Source: Terebella lapidaria (taxonomy: Eukaryota; Annelida; Polychaeta; Terebellida; Terebellidae). From it: a stretch of DNA of 64,000 nucleotides. This document shows positions 45,481 to 57,708 of the stretch, piece by piece. Location: positions 24,738,209-24,802,208 of the forward strand of contig OX424562.1 in the NCBI GenBank assembly GCA_949152475.1, written 5' to 3'. Made by a program: the position numbers and the translations under genes. Numbering within the stretch: the first letter of the stretch is position 1; every line of letters starts with the position of its first letter. The notes under the pieces are model-generated. The model was not told the DNA's origin, did no database searches, and saw only the letters and a list, made by a program, of their open reading frames with translations.

Positions 45481-47982
45481 ACTGTGACGATATCTTTCAA
45501 CACTAATGTCCATACTTATTCAGCAATGATCACATTTTCGAGAGGTCTCTCTTGCGTGACAGCGTCAGGGTCTACATCCATACACGCCTCCATTACAGTT
45601 GATAAAATGACGAATAGCCACCTATGTCTTATGGATCTGTCGTCGTTATTAAATCAGGAATGTGATCAATCACGGAATTCTTGCAACCATCTTGTGATCG
45701 CTGCAACGAATATATTATCGATTCATACTAACGAGAACACGTCCTATCTGAGTGATCACGTCTTGATCATACCATTGCGCCTCGTCTCTACAACTAAAAT
45801 GTATGTGCAAAATATGTCCCTTATTTAGCCTCAAAGATGAACAATATAATCTCATATTTATCATATTGAAATCCGAAATAACGAACAGAACCTTTTGTGA
45901 TAGGTATAAAACTATATCACATTATAACTGCCGTACTGCTTATGATACCGAAACTCATACATTTTGTACTTATGATACAGAAGACAATCCTATTGCTGAC
46001 CTGTTTGTCTTTTCCAAATTCAGAATTCAGGCATGAATCGTACAAGTATGTTTCTCATGCATAACATATGGATCATTAATAATGCATAATGGTTTGTTTA
46101 CTTAGCCATGTATATTATGTATCATGTTCATGTATGAAACTACGAGCCTACAAGAATAAGCCTGCAAGATGAGTGCGAGTAAAGAGCCGGATTCGTCTCA
46201 GTTATCACGTTATGATTGATTTACTTTGGGTTCGTTGGAGCACGGATTCTAAGCATTAGAGAATCGATGTATCTTGTGGAGGACTCTCACCTTTCTACAG
46301 TCTGTTTCTATATTTGGTGAGGAGAACACGAGACATCCTTCAAGACATCGATGTGTTGGGACGTCTTGGGAAGACTGTTTATTGTCATTCTTTTGAGATG
46401 GGCTCGAATATCCTTTTTTTCAGACGAGCACGGCATAGTGGGTATTCTATTGTACATTGTACTTGTGGGTCACGAGGAGCAAGTAATGGTTTTATCAAAC
46501 CATGCATCGCATGCCACCCTGAGACAAAACCACAATATTGAAATTGTCCTCCGTCAAAAGAACAGTGATATCCACGTTATGTCCCACATTCCATTAGTAC
46601 CAGTCACTGGACATAGCTCTGCTACTGGGGGAGTGGACGGCAGACTTGATTACCTGAAGGTCAGATGCCATTAGGATATAGTCATAGCGGACTACATGTC
46701 ATGCACAACTGGTGGAGAAATTGATGCAAGGCGTTTATCGTTTTGTGCAATAAACGCCGTTAGATACAATATTTGTACCACCTGCACTAGATGTACATGT
46801 ATAGATCAGAATTTCAATAATTCTCATAGCAACGCTATAAAAATATGAATAAAGGCCACACAGACTTACTACCTTGGGTGCGTTAGGGTTTGCCCCCAAC
46901 CAACAAATTCTTTTAAGGACTTCATACATGCATGAGCACAACCACATCATTCCCAGACTTTCCCCATGTACTATAGTACTACTCTATGTACATATTTTGT
47001 ACATAAATAACACTGTGATTGAAGTTATGTTTTTCAAATGCTTTTGTTCAAATTACATGTATACGTGTTTTTGTTCTATGTATTTCCACCTATTTGGCGC
47101 TTTAATCAGTTATGCACGTATAACTCTGTCCTCTACAGATAAGTGTACATTAGTGAGTGCACATGTCTGTATGTGTTGAAATTGTTATAGGTTTATATGA
47201 GCACTTTCTGAATATCCCGCACATTTTAGCAGAGATCTTAAAATACGGAAATACGAGACATCTTCCCGTTCAAGACTTCGATGTGGTGGAACGTCTTGAA
47301 AAGATTGTCGTCATTCCTTTGAGATGGAAGTTTTGAAGGGTTTTCAATCGCAGGGTAAAATATACTTAATTCAAATAAGTAGGGCATAACGGAAATTTCA
47401 TTGTGTTACATTGTGCTTTGAGGATCTTGCAATAGTAAACGATCAATATCATGTTCGTGAAAGCAATACAACAGATCCCACATACACTATGTATTTGTGC
47501 ATTGAATATTTGCTGTGTCATTTGATAACGACAAACACAAAATATTTCAGCTGTCCAAATAAATATATGCTAATACTAATTGTAGAGTGAGCTCCATGAA
47601 AAAATAATGTATTGTGACTTTAGTATACAATACTAATTCTCATACTATTGGCAGGGAATTTGTTCCTAATCATTATGGCAATTCTGTGAGGTTTTCGCTT
47701 GTGTGAATGCGTGGGGCCTATACATTCACACCTGCATATATTGACATACAGTTGATTAAATCACGAACGTCCAGCTATGCATCTGTCATCGTTGTTGTGT
47801 AATAAGTCTAGTCCAGCACAGAACATTGGACACCATCTTCTGGTTGCTGGAACTAATATGTTATTGATCCGAACCAATAGTTACGAATCTCGTGTCTTGG
47901 TTATCACGACTAGATCTTATTTTGTGTGCGAGTTTCGTCTCGACATGTGTGCAAGCAGAATGCATGAAATGCACGAACAATA

Positions 47983-48152
47983 TTGTGCCAGGGCCTATTC
48001 GGGGTTCGCCCAATTTGGTAGTCAGCATTCCTACTAGCTCGGCTAGTGGGATATCCCTTTAGCTCACCTGGTAGAGTGTTGGACTACTGTTCGTGGGGTC
48101 CTGGGTTCGAATCCCCTCTCGGGCAAGCGGATTTTTCCGAACCCTGTAACAT
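47983..48152 (+). mobile_element. tRNA-derived SINE
   Basis: A ~170-bp insertion is absent from the equivalent places in the neighbouring units (45850 and 50225). It contains a pol III A box (TAGCTCACCTGGTAGAG, 48062-48078) and a perfect B box (GGTTCGAATCC). It is preceded by a short hairpin (ACTAGC-TCG-GCTAGT) and followed by a T-rich non-tRNA tail. The would-be acceptor arms do not pair, so it is not a functional tRNA gene. Confidence 0.68.
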
Positions 48153-51100
48153 TTATTATATTGAAATTTCAAATCCGAAATAACAAACAAAACCTTTTGT
48201 TATAGGTATGAAACTATATCACATTATAACTGCCGTACTGCTTTTGATACCGAAACTCATACATTCAGTACTTATGATACAGAAGACAATCCTATTGCTG
48301 ACCTGTTTGTCTTTTCCAAATTCAGAATTCAGGCATGAATCGTACAAGTATGTTTCTCATGCATAACATATGGATCATTAATAATGCATAATGGTTTGTT
48401 TTCTTAGCCATGTATATTATGTATCATGTTCATGTATGAAACTACGAGCCTACAAGAATAAGCCTGCAAGAGGAGTGCGAGTAGAGGACCGGATTTGTCT
48501 CAGTTATCACGTTATGATTGATTTACTTTGGGTTCGGTGGAGCACGGATTCTAAGCATTAGAGAATCGATGTGTCTTGTGGAGGACTCTCACCTTTCTAC
48601 AGCCTGTTTCTATATTTGGTGAGGAGAACACGAGACATCCTTCAAGACATCGATGTGTTGGGACGTCTTGGGAAGACTGTTTATTGTCATTCTTTTGAGA
48701 TGGGTTCGAATATCTTTTTTTTCAGACAAGCACGGCATAGTGGGTATTCTATTGTACATTGTACTTGTGGGTCGCGAGGAGCATGTAATGGTTTTATCAA
48801 ACCATTCATCGCATGCCACCCTGAGACAAAACCACAATATTGAAATTGTCCTCCGTCAAAAGAACAGTGATATCCACGTTATGTCCCACATTCCATTAGT
48901 ACCAGTCACTGGACATAGCTCTGCTACTGGGGGAGTGGACGGCAGACTTGATTACCTGAAGGTCAGATGCCATTAGGATATAGTCATAGTGGACTACATG
49001 TCATGCACAACTGGTGGAGGAACTGATGCAAGGCGTTTATCGTTTTGTGCAATAAACACCATTAGCTACAGTATTTGTAACACCTTCACTAGGTGTATAG
49101 ATGATAATGTTAACAACTACTATATCGAGCTTAACAAAATATGAATACACACGCCAAAGACTTACTGCCTTGGTGTGTGAGGGTTTGTCCCCAACCAACA
49201 AATTCTGTTATGGACTTCATACATTCATGAACATAACCACATCATTCCCAGACTTTTCCCTATTTTCTACTGTATGCACATATTGTGTACATAAATAACA
49301 CGGTGATGCTTTTGCTCAAATTATATGTATACGTGTTATTGTTATATGTATATTCACCTATCCGGCGCTTTAATTCTTCCTCTACAGATAAGTGTACAGT
49401 AGTGAGTGCACATGTGTGTATATGGTAAAATTGTTACAGGTTAATAAGAGCACTTTCTGAATATCCCGCACATTTCAGTAGAGATCTTAAAGTACGGAAA
49501 TACGAGACATCCTACCCTTCAAATTTTCGATGTGGTGGGACGTCTTGGAAAGATTGTCGTCATTCCTTCGAGATGGAAGTTTTGAAGGGTTTTCAATCAC
49601 AGGGTAAAATTTACTCAATTCAAATAAGTTTGGCATAACGGAATTGTGTTACATTGTGCTGTGAAAATCTTGCAATAGTAAACGATCAATATCATGTTCG
49701 TGAAAGCATTCCAACAGATCACACATACACTATGTATTTGTGCATTGAATATTTGTTGTGTCATTTAATAACGACAAACACAAAATATTACAGCTAGCCA
49801 ATAAATATATCTGTTAATGCTACTTGTAGAGTGAGTTCCATGAAAAAATAATGTATTGTGACATTAGTATACAATACTGATTCCCATACTTTTGGCAGGG
49901 AATTTGTTCCTAATAATTATGGCATTTCGTGAGGTTTTCGCTTGTGTGAATGCGTGGGGCATATCACACGTGCATATTTTGACATACAGTTGATTAAATC
50001 ACGAACGTCCAGCTATGCATCTGTCCTTGTTATTGTGTAATGAGTCTAATCCAGCACGGAACATTGGCCACCGTCTTGTGGTTGCTGGAACTAATATGTT
50101 ATTGATCCGAACCAATAGTTACGAATCTCATGTCTTGCTTATCACGACTAGATCTTATTTTGTGTACGAGTTTCGTCTCGATATGTGTGCAAGCAGAATG
50201 CATGAAATGCACGAACAATATAGTTACCTTGTTGATTGATTTGGAATTCGCCTATGATACAGATATTCTGCCATTGGCCATGAGAGTGGACAACCCTATC
50301 GTTGACTCGTTTGTCACCTCAACTGGAAGGGGAAAAGCTTGGCAAGCATTCGCATAAAGCACACATCATTGTTAATGCATGATGGTTTATTTTCTTAGCC
50401 ATCCTATATGTATTTATGTTCTCAGTGTTCTGGTATAAACACGTAAGCCTGCAATAATAATTCATGAATAATGCAAACAAAGGACTTGATTCGTCTCAGT
50501 TTTCACCTAAGGTTTTCTTTACTTTTGGATCCTTGAAACACAGATTCTGAGCATTAGGGAATCAATGTATCTTGTAGAGGACCCTCACCTTTTAGTGTCG
50601 TATGGAAGACTCTCGCCTTCTACCATCTGTTTCTATATTTGGCGTGGGTAATATGATACATCCTCCGATGTGTCGGGAGGTCCTGGGAAGTTATCATTGT
50701 TTTGAGATGCAGATTTTGAAGGGCTTCAATTGTGGGGTGTTTATATATTCAGTTCAAGCAAGTAATTCACAACGGGAGTTCTTTTGTGCTGCATAGCACT
50801 GTGTGAAAATCACAATGGCAAACAATCAATATCATGTTTGCAGGAACATTTCAACGGGCCACTAATCCATTGTATTTGGGCAAATAGTCGTTATTTCATT
50901 TAATGTAAATAGTTAAATAATGGAAAACACAAATTAATTCAGCTGTCCAATAAATAACGTCAATCATTGTTTGGATATAAGTATCAACCTATTACCATTA
51001 CTTTTACCATTTCCATAACCTATTTTGGGTCTGCTAATTCAACTAGAGCAAATAACCCTGCTGATGAAGATAATAACAGCTAAGTGTACCTCCTCGAACG

Positions 51101-52344
51101 TTGTCAGTGCAAAGAACCTTTGTTTATTCTGTTCTGTTGATCCGGATAAAGCCAGGGCGGTCGACAACCGTCCCTGGGAGGACACCGGATGGAAGAGAAT
51201 GTTGGTACTTGACTTAATAAGGTCTCTTCTCGGAAGTGGTTTTGCGGATAAATCTGTCTCTGGGGTGCATTACGTTGTCTGGACAAAGGATTTCAGTTTC
51301 AAGACACTACCAACACAAGGTTGATTCAAATTTATTCCTACATTATGCGCAACAAGTGGTCATTAGTTTTAGTACATGTAGACCCATATCTCAGGACGAA
51401 TGAATCAAAGTATATGCAAGGAATTACAGATGCTTTGCTTGATAATTGGTAGGCTACCGTAATATTGTCTTTTCACATATCATAAGTACTGATTCCAAAA
51501 AGCAGTCTAAGATGACTTGCATATTATTTACCATAGGGGCACAGTGTTTTATTCATTCATTGCATGGTCAGTTCAAATGCTTCAGCTGGACTGATTAGAA
51601 ATTCGTATATCTTTATATATTTCGTTATACAAACTTTGAGCTGGCATTTTGATGTCATTATTGTTGTGTGATTGTGAATGGGGCAAGTTTAGCAATATCT
51701 GCAATCCCCTTCTTGCTGCACTGTTTCTGGAGTGAAAATTCCATCATAATTCTGTTTTTTCTGGCATTATTAATATGATCATAAGTTTACTGCCATAAAT
51801 CATGTCATTGTTGATTACAGACGATTTCCGTTCATGATTTGGGGCCAAAAATTTACCACAATTATAATGCTGCATCCTGTCGAATGAAAATATAACATGT
51901 CCCATTGTTTACATACAAGAGAAATACATTTACGCAGAAATAAGAGAATATGTATGTATTTCTCATGGCAGTTTGTCTGAAAAGTCTCACATCAAAGGAT
52001 TCGGTTTTTCATTTTACTAGAGGAAGTGTCACAAATTTGGTGGCAGGTAAAAATCAAACTGCAGACAAATTAACCTTTTTGGTATTCCTGGAAATACAAA
52101 CTGCGCTTGACCATGAGACATACCGTGATCTATCTAACAGCCCTGCAGCATTTAGACAGGGAACCAATGGCAATTTTGCAAGTATTCCGATTATCCATAA
52201 TTTATGTGGAGCTTCCACGTGATTTTTCAAAATACAATTGTAATTTGTGTTTTGCTACAATGACTTCATGAGATGGGGCGAGAAAACTGACTTGAAACTT
52301 TATATTGTTAATACCATAAAAACTGTACATGTATTGATTAATAA

Positions 52345-52558
52345 GGAGCCCCTGAGGTGACATACCGAAAACATTAATTAATCCGTGCGCACAATTTAAC
52401 AATTTGTGCGCATGAATTACTAATTCGTGCACACAAAATGCTAATTTGTGGCCACAAAATATTAATTCGTGGGCACGAAATACTAATTTGTGGCCACGAT
52501 TTGTTAATTCGTGCACACGGATTAATAAATATTTTCCGTATGTCACCTCAGGGACTCC
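52345..52558. mobile_element. Small foldback MITE with tandem-repeat core (214 bp)
   Basis: The ends are inverted repeats of about 45 bp: left GGAGCCCCTGAGGTGACATAC and, reverse-complemented, right GGAGTCCCTGAGGTGACATAC. The interior consists of ~21-bp units of the type AATTCGTGCACACAAAATACT in alternating G/C variants. No target duplication was resolved and there is no coding capacity. Confidence 0.75.
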
Positions 52559-53900
52559 GTGAAATAATGATCATTTTCGAAAGAAATTTTTAACAAAACC
52601 TAAATTTCTCCCCATGTAAGATTTCCTTTCATAAAAATATAGCGTTTGTTCGAAATGGGCATTCATACAATACCAAGGAACTTAAACAGTTCACACCAGG
52701 CTCTTTGGTTGACATGATGAGCAACCAGCAACGTCCTATTGATATGTCATCATTATTGGATCAGGAATGTAATCAATCAGGGCATTTTGCCCATCGTCTT
52801 GTGATTGGTACATCTAATATGTTATTGATCCACACTAACGAGCTCTTCTCATCTTACCACTGCTTCTTCTCAACATATTTGCGAGTGGAATGAATAAACA
52901 GTTATATATATTTGCCTTTTCATTGACTAATATTATCGCCAGCATGCCTTTGCATGTTTTGAAAAGGCTCCCAAACGAAACGAAAGCTGATGTTATGAGA
53001 ATTAGATTTTATCGCATGTTATAACTTCTGTATGTCCGGACGACTGCGAAAACATTTTGGCATAGCATGACATGTTCACTCTGACATGATACCCCACCAT
53101 CAATGCTTGAACATGAAGACTTGCAATAGTGTAGCTACTTGTCTTCAAGAATATCAAACTGAACGGATTTTGGCGTTAGTTTTGTGTACTTATAGGTTAT
53201 TGAGTATCAATTCTAAGCATTAGCGAGGTGATGTATCTCGTGAAGGAGTCTCACATTTTCGCTCTCTCTTGCTATATTTTGATTGGACAATGTGAGACGC
53301 CCCTCCCAGTTGTCGATGTGGTGGGATATACCGGAAAGACAGGTATTTGTCGTGTATTGAGATACGAATGAAATATTTGTCTGACCAGTAGAAACGTTTT
53401 GCATGGGAAAAAAATCGATTTTCTTGTATTTGCCCTGTTGAATAATTTTATTTTCCTGAAATACCTGGAATACAACATAAAACTTGGAATGGAGTAACTA
53501 TCGCATCATGAACGTGTCGTCTTGTGTAATGGTAACGGAAGCCTGTAAAATTTCAAAACGACTGGCATTTTAGTGTCATTTCTGAATTGCTATCTGAATT
53601 GCTCCTCTATTACGTAACGTGCTTGTACCAAATGTTTGAGCCGTTTCTCCGATGTTGATGTGCATATTCAGTTGGTTAGTATGCTATGAACTAATTATAA
53701 ATAAGTGTTGTTATATCCGACAGTGCCAATCCTGTTGATTGGCTGTGTTAAGATAGGGTAGGTTTCCATATATGTTTTCAATATGAATCGTTGTAACTGC
53801 TGACTGGTCACATTTATCAGTCACCGTAATACTTTCTCTTGATCACTGTAACTAGCATGTCATCGATCTACACTAACGAGACGATGTCTGCTGTCACATG

Positions 53901-54590
53901 GTGAAGCATCATGTAGAAAGAGAGGGAGATTATCTCATGTAAATTTTTCCTTGTCATTAAATGACAAGGAACCGGTCATATATTTAGGGATTTCAGAAAT
54001 ATGAGTCGATGTTACTTTCTAGGTGTTGTATGTAGGGCTATATTGAATTATGATTAAGCGAAACAAAGCACACGTGTAATAGTCGTATACGTTATTTTAT
54101 GATAAAAAAAGAAGCATCAAATTTTCAATGATGGAGGATGATTCGACCATTGTGGATAACTTCTCACAAGAAATATGGTTGTTCAATCAACACGAATAAA
54201 GGAATATGCATTCGGAAAATGTGGTGTTTTCGTTCTGATAAATTTTGCAGGTAACTTTTGTTTCTATACGTCAATTGTCCCTTTCTTTTTATATCAGCTT
54301 TTTACTCATATTGCCCCAGATAATTTTATGAGCTGCACCTTCAAAATTTCGATTGGAAATAGAGAATTAGTCAGACCTGAATAGATAGAAACCTCTTTCC
54401 ACACTAAAATGACAGTTTTTGTCGAAGTGATACAATTTACAGACCAATAAATACGTTCAGGGTGCTCTGACTGTTTGGAAACAAGATCGCGTTTTTCCAA
54501 GCCCGAAAAAAAATACGAAGAACTTTCAAAAATTGTTCCAAATCTGGTACGGTTTTCTCCTACATAACTGAGCGGTACAGCGGCGGTGCG
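53901..54590. other. Unassigned sequence before LINE copy B
   Basis: AT-rich, no recognisable gene or RNA. The 5' end of LINE copy B lies somewhere between here and 54903. I could not fix it because no left partner for the sequence after the poly(A) (TTCAGCGATTACATTC) was found. Confidence 0.4.
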
Positions 54591-54903
54591 GCAGCATGTA
54601 AAATTGCTCTCGTGTTTCTGAACTAAAATGCTGGAACAAAACATAGTTGGGCTTATAAAGCTACAGCAATGAACAAATAAGTCTTCATAGAACTGACATC
54701 CACTCTCATTTTGGATTATGGCAACAGAAACATTGGCTAATTTCATTGGATATATACTCGGAAAATAGACTGCGGACATTGTATATTGCCATTCCATGCA
54801 AAGGGGAGCATCCATGCGTGACGATGTATGCGTGTACACAAATGAACCGGCCACACGGCGGAATATAGTCCAGCTATCGACTCACTAGACCGTAACAACC
54901 CCT

Positions 54904-56229
54904 ATGCCTCCAAGGAAGCGCAATCGATCGCAAGTTTCGCCACTTCCTGAACAAAATAAAATGTCTAGAGAAGAAATACAACCGCTGCCAAATGCGCCAC
55001 CATGGGCCAACCAGATGTACTTGGGGCTCTCATCCAAAATTGAAAAAGTGAACAGCGATGTCCTGGAAAAAATTGAGGCAGTGCGCACTGACGTGAAAAA
55101 AAATGAAATACGGATCCAAAACCTGGAAACGGGAAACACTGCTCTACAAACAGATGTACGGAGTGTAGAAAGTGAGCAAGACAAAATCTACGATCGTCTT
55201 CTTATGCTCGAATCATACTCGATGCGGAAACAACTCCTTTTCCATGGGCTACGGGAGACCGCCTGGGAAAGTGAAGAACAAGCGGAAACAACCGTACGCA
55301 CGTACATACAATCTTATCTTCACATGGATGACACGGAAATCGTATTCGATCGTGTACACAGGGTCGGTCCAAAAATAACGTCTCAACCATCTACACCCGA
55401 CAAAACCAGACCTCGACCAATTATCGCCAGCTTTCTACGATCCAGCCAAAAACAATAATTATGGGACGCGCGCCCGAAGTTCTACGATAGAGAAAATGAT
55501 TCTTCAAACGCTACTGTACCTGGCAGCAACACGTATGACAACTATTCAGCAGTATATATCACGCGACACTACCCAGCAGAAATTATCAAACGCAGGCGAA
55601 GCTTGACGCCTATTCTACAGGCAGCCAAATCGATGACAAAGTACAAAGACAAATGCTATCTTCGAGAAGACAAATTAGTGATTGACAACATAAGCTACAC
55701 GGAGAAAACCCTACATTTACTCCCAGACGACTTGGATCCTAGATGGATTTCAACACCCACAGAATCTGATACCACTTTCTTCTGGGGCAGAAACTCACCA
55801 CTCTCAAATCATCACAAATGCACCTTCCAGGTAGATGGGATTAAGTACAACTGCAACGAACAATTCCTGTTTCATCGACAAGCATTGTTTGCAAGAGACA
55901 ACGATAAGGCAGCAGCAATACTGAATGCAAAAGATCCCGTTGAGCAAAAGGCTCTATCGAAACACATAAGGATCAACAAAGCGGCATGGCAACAAACTGC
56001 CCCGGAAATCATGAAACAGGGTCTCAGGGCTAAATTTGAACAGAATCCACACCTGCGCGACTTCCTCGTGCAAACAAAAGGCTCGACAATCGCGGAAGCT
56101 TCACCGTTCGACAAATTCTGGGGAATAGGAATTTCAATCAACTCTCGCGATCTAACAGACAAAACCAAATGGACTGGTCAAAATCAACTCGGGAAGCTAC
56201 TCATGGAGATCCGGTCGGAGCTGGTCTAA
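54904..56229 (+). pseudogene. LINE ORF1 protein with NADAR domain (copy B, one nonsense codon)
   Basis: One frame encodes 441 positions, broken only by TAA at 55456-55458. Before it: a basic head (RKRNRSQ, identical to copy A), a coiled coil (about residues 38-105) and an RRM with SYSMRKQLLFHGL, FDRVHRVG and RPIIASFLRSS. After it, in the same frame: YITRHYPAEI and REDKLVI (C-terminal RNA-binding domain), then the NADAR domain with FWGRNSPLSNH, CNEQFLFHRQA (catalytic Glu candidate), GLRAKFEQN, SPFDKFWGIG and the closing WTGQNQLGKLLMEIRSEL. Copy A has a Lys codon where copy B has TAA, so a single A-to-T change explains the break. The NADAR part retains all the key positions visible in copy A. 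Confidence 0.88.
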
Positions 56230-56267
56230 ATTGAGGAACACTGATGGCATCAATACGGTGCAGAAAA

Positions 56268-56912
56268 ATGTCTCGTCGAAAAATGTGTCCGATCAGAAGT
56301 GTATTCGACAATGAACACATCCGGATTAGCGGTCCACATTGTAGGAACCAGCACCTGGCGTACAAATGGCCGGGACGCTTGACTAATGACTACACACTAA
56401 TCAGCGACAGCATTTGTAAATTCGTCAAGAATACAAGATATACTAGTGTGCAGGCATTTCCAGGTGCACGAATCCGATCACTAAAGTGGCACATCAAAAT
56501 GAATAACGCCACAGTCAAGCACTTCAAACTTGTCATCCTTCACATCGGTACGAATGATCTGTCTTCTGTGTCCTCTGAGGAAATCGTCAATTCGTACGAG
56601 GAACTGCTAACGGAGATTGAAAGAATTAACCCAGAAGCCAAAATAGCCATCTCTTCTATAATTCCACGTCCAAGAGACACCAAATCCCAAGACGAAACTC
56701 GCCAACATGTGAATACTTCATTGAGGAGAATCTCCAAGTCGCATGGTTGTGCCTTTCTCTACACATGGAGACCCTTTGTACAAAAGAATAAGACCACCAA
56801 CCGCTCATTGTATTGTAGTGATGAACTTCACCTGAACTACAGAGGTACCGCCGCACTGAAAAACTTTTTTGACGGAACTGTCAAACGTCTTAGAGGTCAA
56901 CTCAACCTCTAA
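56268..56912 (+). CDS. LINE-encoded SGNH/GDSL esterase (copy B)
   Basis: I chose ATG 56268 because from here the protein (MSRRKMCPIRSVFDNEH) aligns with the start of copy A. ATG 56244 in the same frame would add eight residues and lies 14 bp after the ORF1 stop. The catalytic blocks match copy A: LISDSICKFV (nucleophile Ser in SDS), AFPGARIRSL, HIGTNDL (the standard GTND form; copy A has GTNN) and DELHLNYRG (Asp and His). The frame is intact although ORF1 upstream is broken, and the motif spacing is conserved. Substrate unknown; cellular role inferred from SGNH domains of other LINEs. Confidence 0.88.
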   Translation: MSRRKMCPIRSVFDNEHIRISGPHCRNQHLAYKWPGRLTNDYTLISDSICKFVKNTRYTSVQAFPGARIRSLKWHIKMNNATVKHFKLVILHIGTNDLSSVSSEEIVNSYEELLTEIERINPEAKIAISSIIPRPRDTKSQDETRQHVNTSLRRISKSHGCAFLYTWRPFVQKNKTTNRSLYCSDELHLNYRGTAALKNFFDGTVKRLRGQLNL

Positions 56913-57106
56913 ACTCGGTGCGTGCGAGTGAGTATTGCTATAGTTACACATACTCTAAGGACTATTCTCTGATTACCAGTAAATTTCATGGACTATTATG
57001 CCAAAACATTTGTATGTCATTGGATGATGGCCAAATTAGCTGTAACTACACATGTATATATATATATGTGACAAAAAAAGTGATTGTGAGGTAAACTGGG
57101 AATGTC

Positions 57107-57215
57107 TGAGCCCGTCCACGGTGCTGTAAGGATTGCAGGTGAGCATGCGCTTGTACTTGGCCTGAGGTTCCGTGTTTCGTGGCTCTTGCATTCCCTACTG
57201 TTACACTCCCAGTTA
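57107..57215 (+). promoter_or_regulatory. Hairpin repeat R1 of LINE copy B
   Basis: The core at 57131-57162 reads GATTGCAGGTGAGC, loop ATGC, then GCTTGTACTTGGCC. The stem halves are identical to both copies in LINE A; the flanks are unrelated to LINE A. Confidence 0.65.
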
Positions 57216-57385
57216 CTTACCTTAATTTTTTCTTCATTTCACATCTCATGATGCCGAATTGAGCTATTGGTTCGAGAGTATGCCTGGCTCCAGGTGTATT
57301 AAGTAACAAAATGTGTGTTAGTCGATGATGCTCAAATTAGCTGTTATATGACAAAAAAGTGATTGTGAGGTAAACTGGGAAGTCC

Positions 57386-57492
57386 GAACCCGGCCACGGT
57401 GCTGTAAGGATTGCAGGTGAGCGTGTGCTTGTACTTGGCCTGAGGTTCCGTGGTTCGTGGTTCTTGCATTCCCTACTGTCACACTCCCAATT
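57386..57492 (+). promoter_or_regulatory. Hairpin repeat R2 of LINE copy B
   Basis: The core at 57409-57440 has the same stem halves and loop GTGT. It lies 278 bp after R1 and about 270 bp before the RT start codon, a spacing close to that in LINE A. Confidence 0.65.
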
Positions 57493-57708
57493 ACTTATCA
57501 TAAGTCAATACCCAACATTGTCATTATATATTGTGATGTTAACTTGAGCTTTTAGTTCGGGAGCACGTTTTCGGCTCCAAAAACCGCAAAACTAACGTTC
57601 TACTACTGTACAATTTGAAGTGAGATACAAACGTACACGGTAATTTCCAATTATACTCGTACATGAATCGTAGATCATACTGAGGCTTGGAATTTTTTTG
57701 ATACAGGT

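Larger units (their letters stand above)
45481..53900. repeat. Degenerate tandem array of ~2.2-kb units
   Basis: Related blocks recur near 45628, 47776, 50014, 52724 and 53850. Each has a variant of ATG(C/G)ATCTGTC(A/G)TCGTT...GTTGCTGGAACTAATATGTTATTGAT...ACTAACGAG. The first two units are the most alike: 45840-47640 matches 48160-49860, and the 75- and 107-codon frames near 46314-46674 recur at 48610-48976 with few changes. Later units are truncated. Neither frame has a recognisable domain, and the two overlap in different frames, so I do not call them genes. A further fragment (61846-61950) lies beyond the second LINE, which probably inserted into this array. Confidence 0.7.
56913..57708 (+). 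other. Inter-gene region of LINE copy B
   Basis: 796 non-coding bases built around a tandem duplication of about 280 bp (57067 onward and 57348 onward). Each half contains a hairpin core, GAGGTAAACTGGGA upstream and a TTGAGCT...GTTCG(A/G)GAG...GGCTCC block downstream. Confidence 0.75.

Noticed and set aside
46314-46674. Possible small host gene (75- and 107-codon frames)
   Set aside because: No recognisable domain, overlapping frames, located inside a tandemly repeated non-coding unit.
48058-48126. tRNA gene
   Set aside because: A and B boxes are present but the acceptor arms do not pair and the anticodon arm is poor; better explained as a SINE body.
54175-54384. Exon of a host membrane protein before LINE copy B
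   Set aside because: A single hydrophobic 69-codon frame without splice context, motif or homologous copy in the window.
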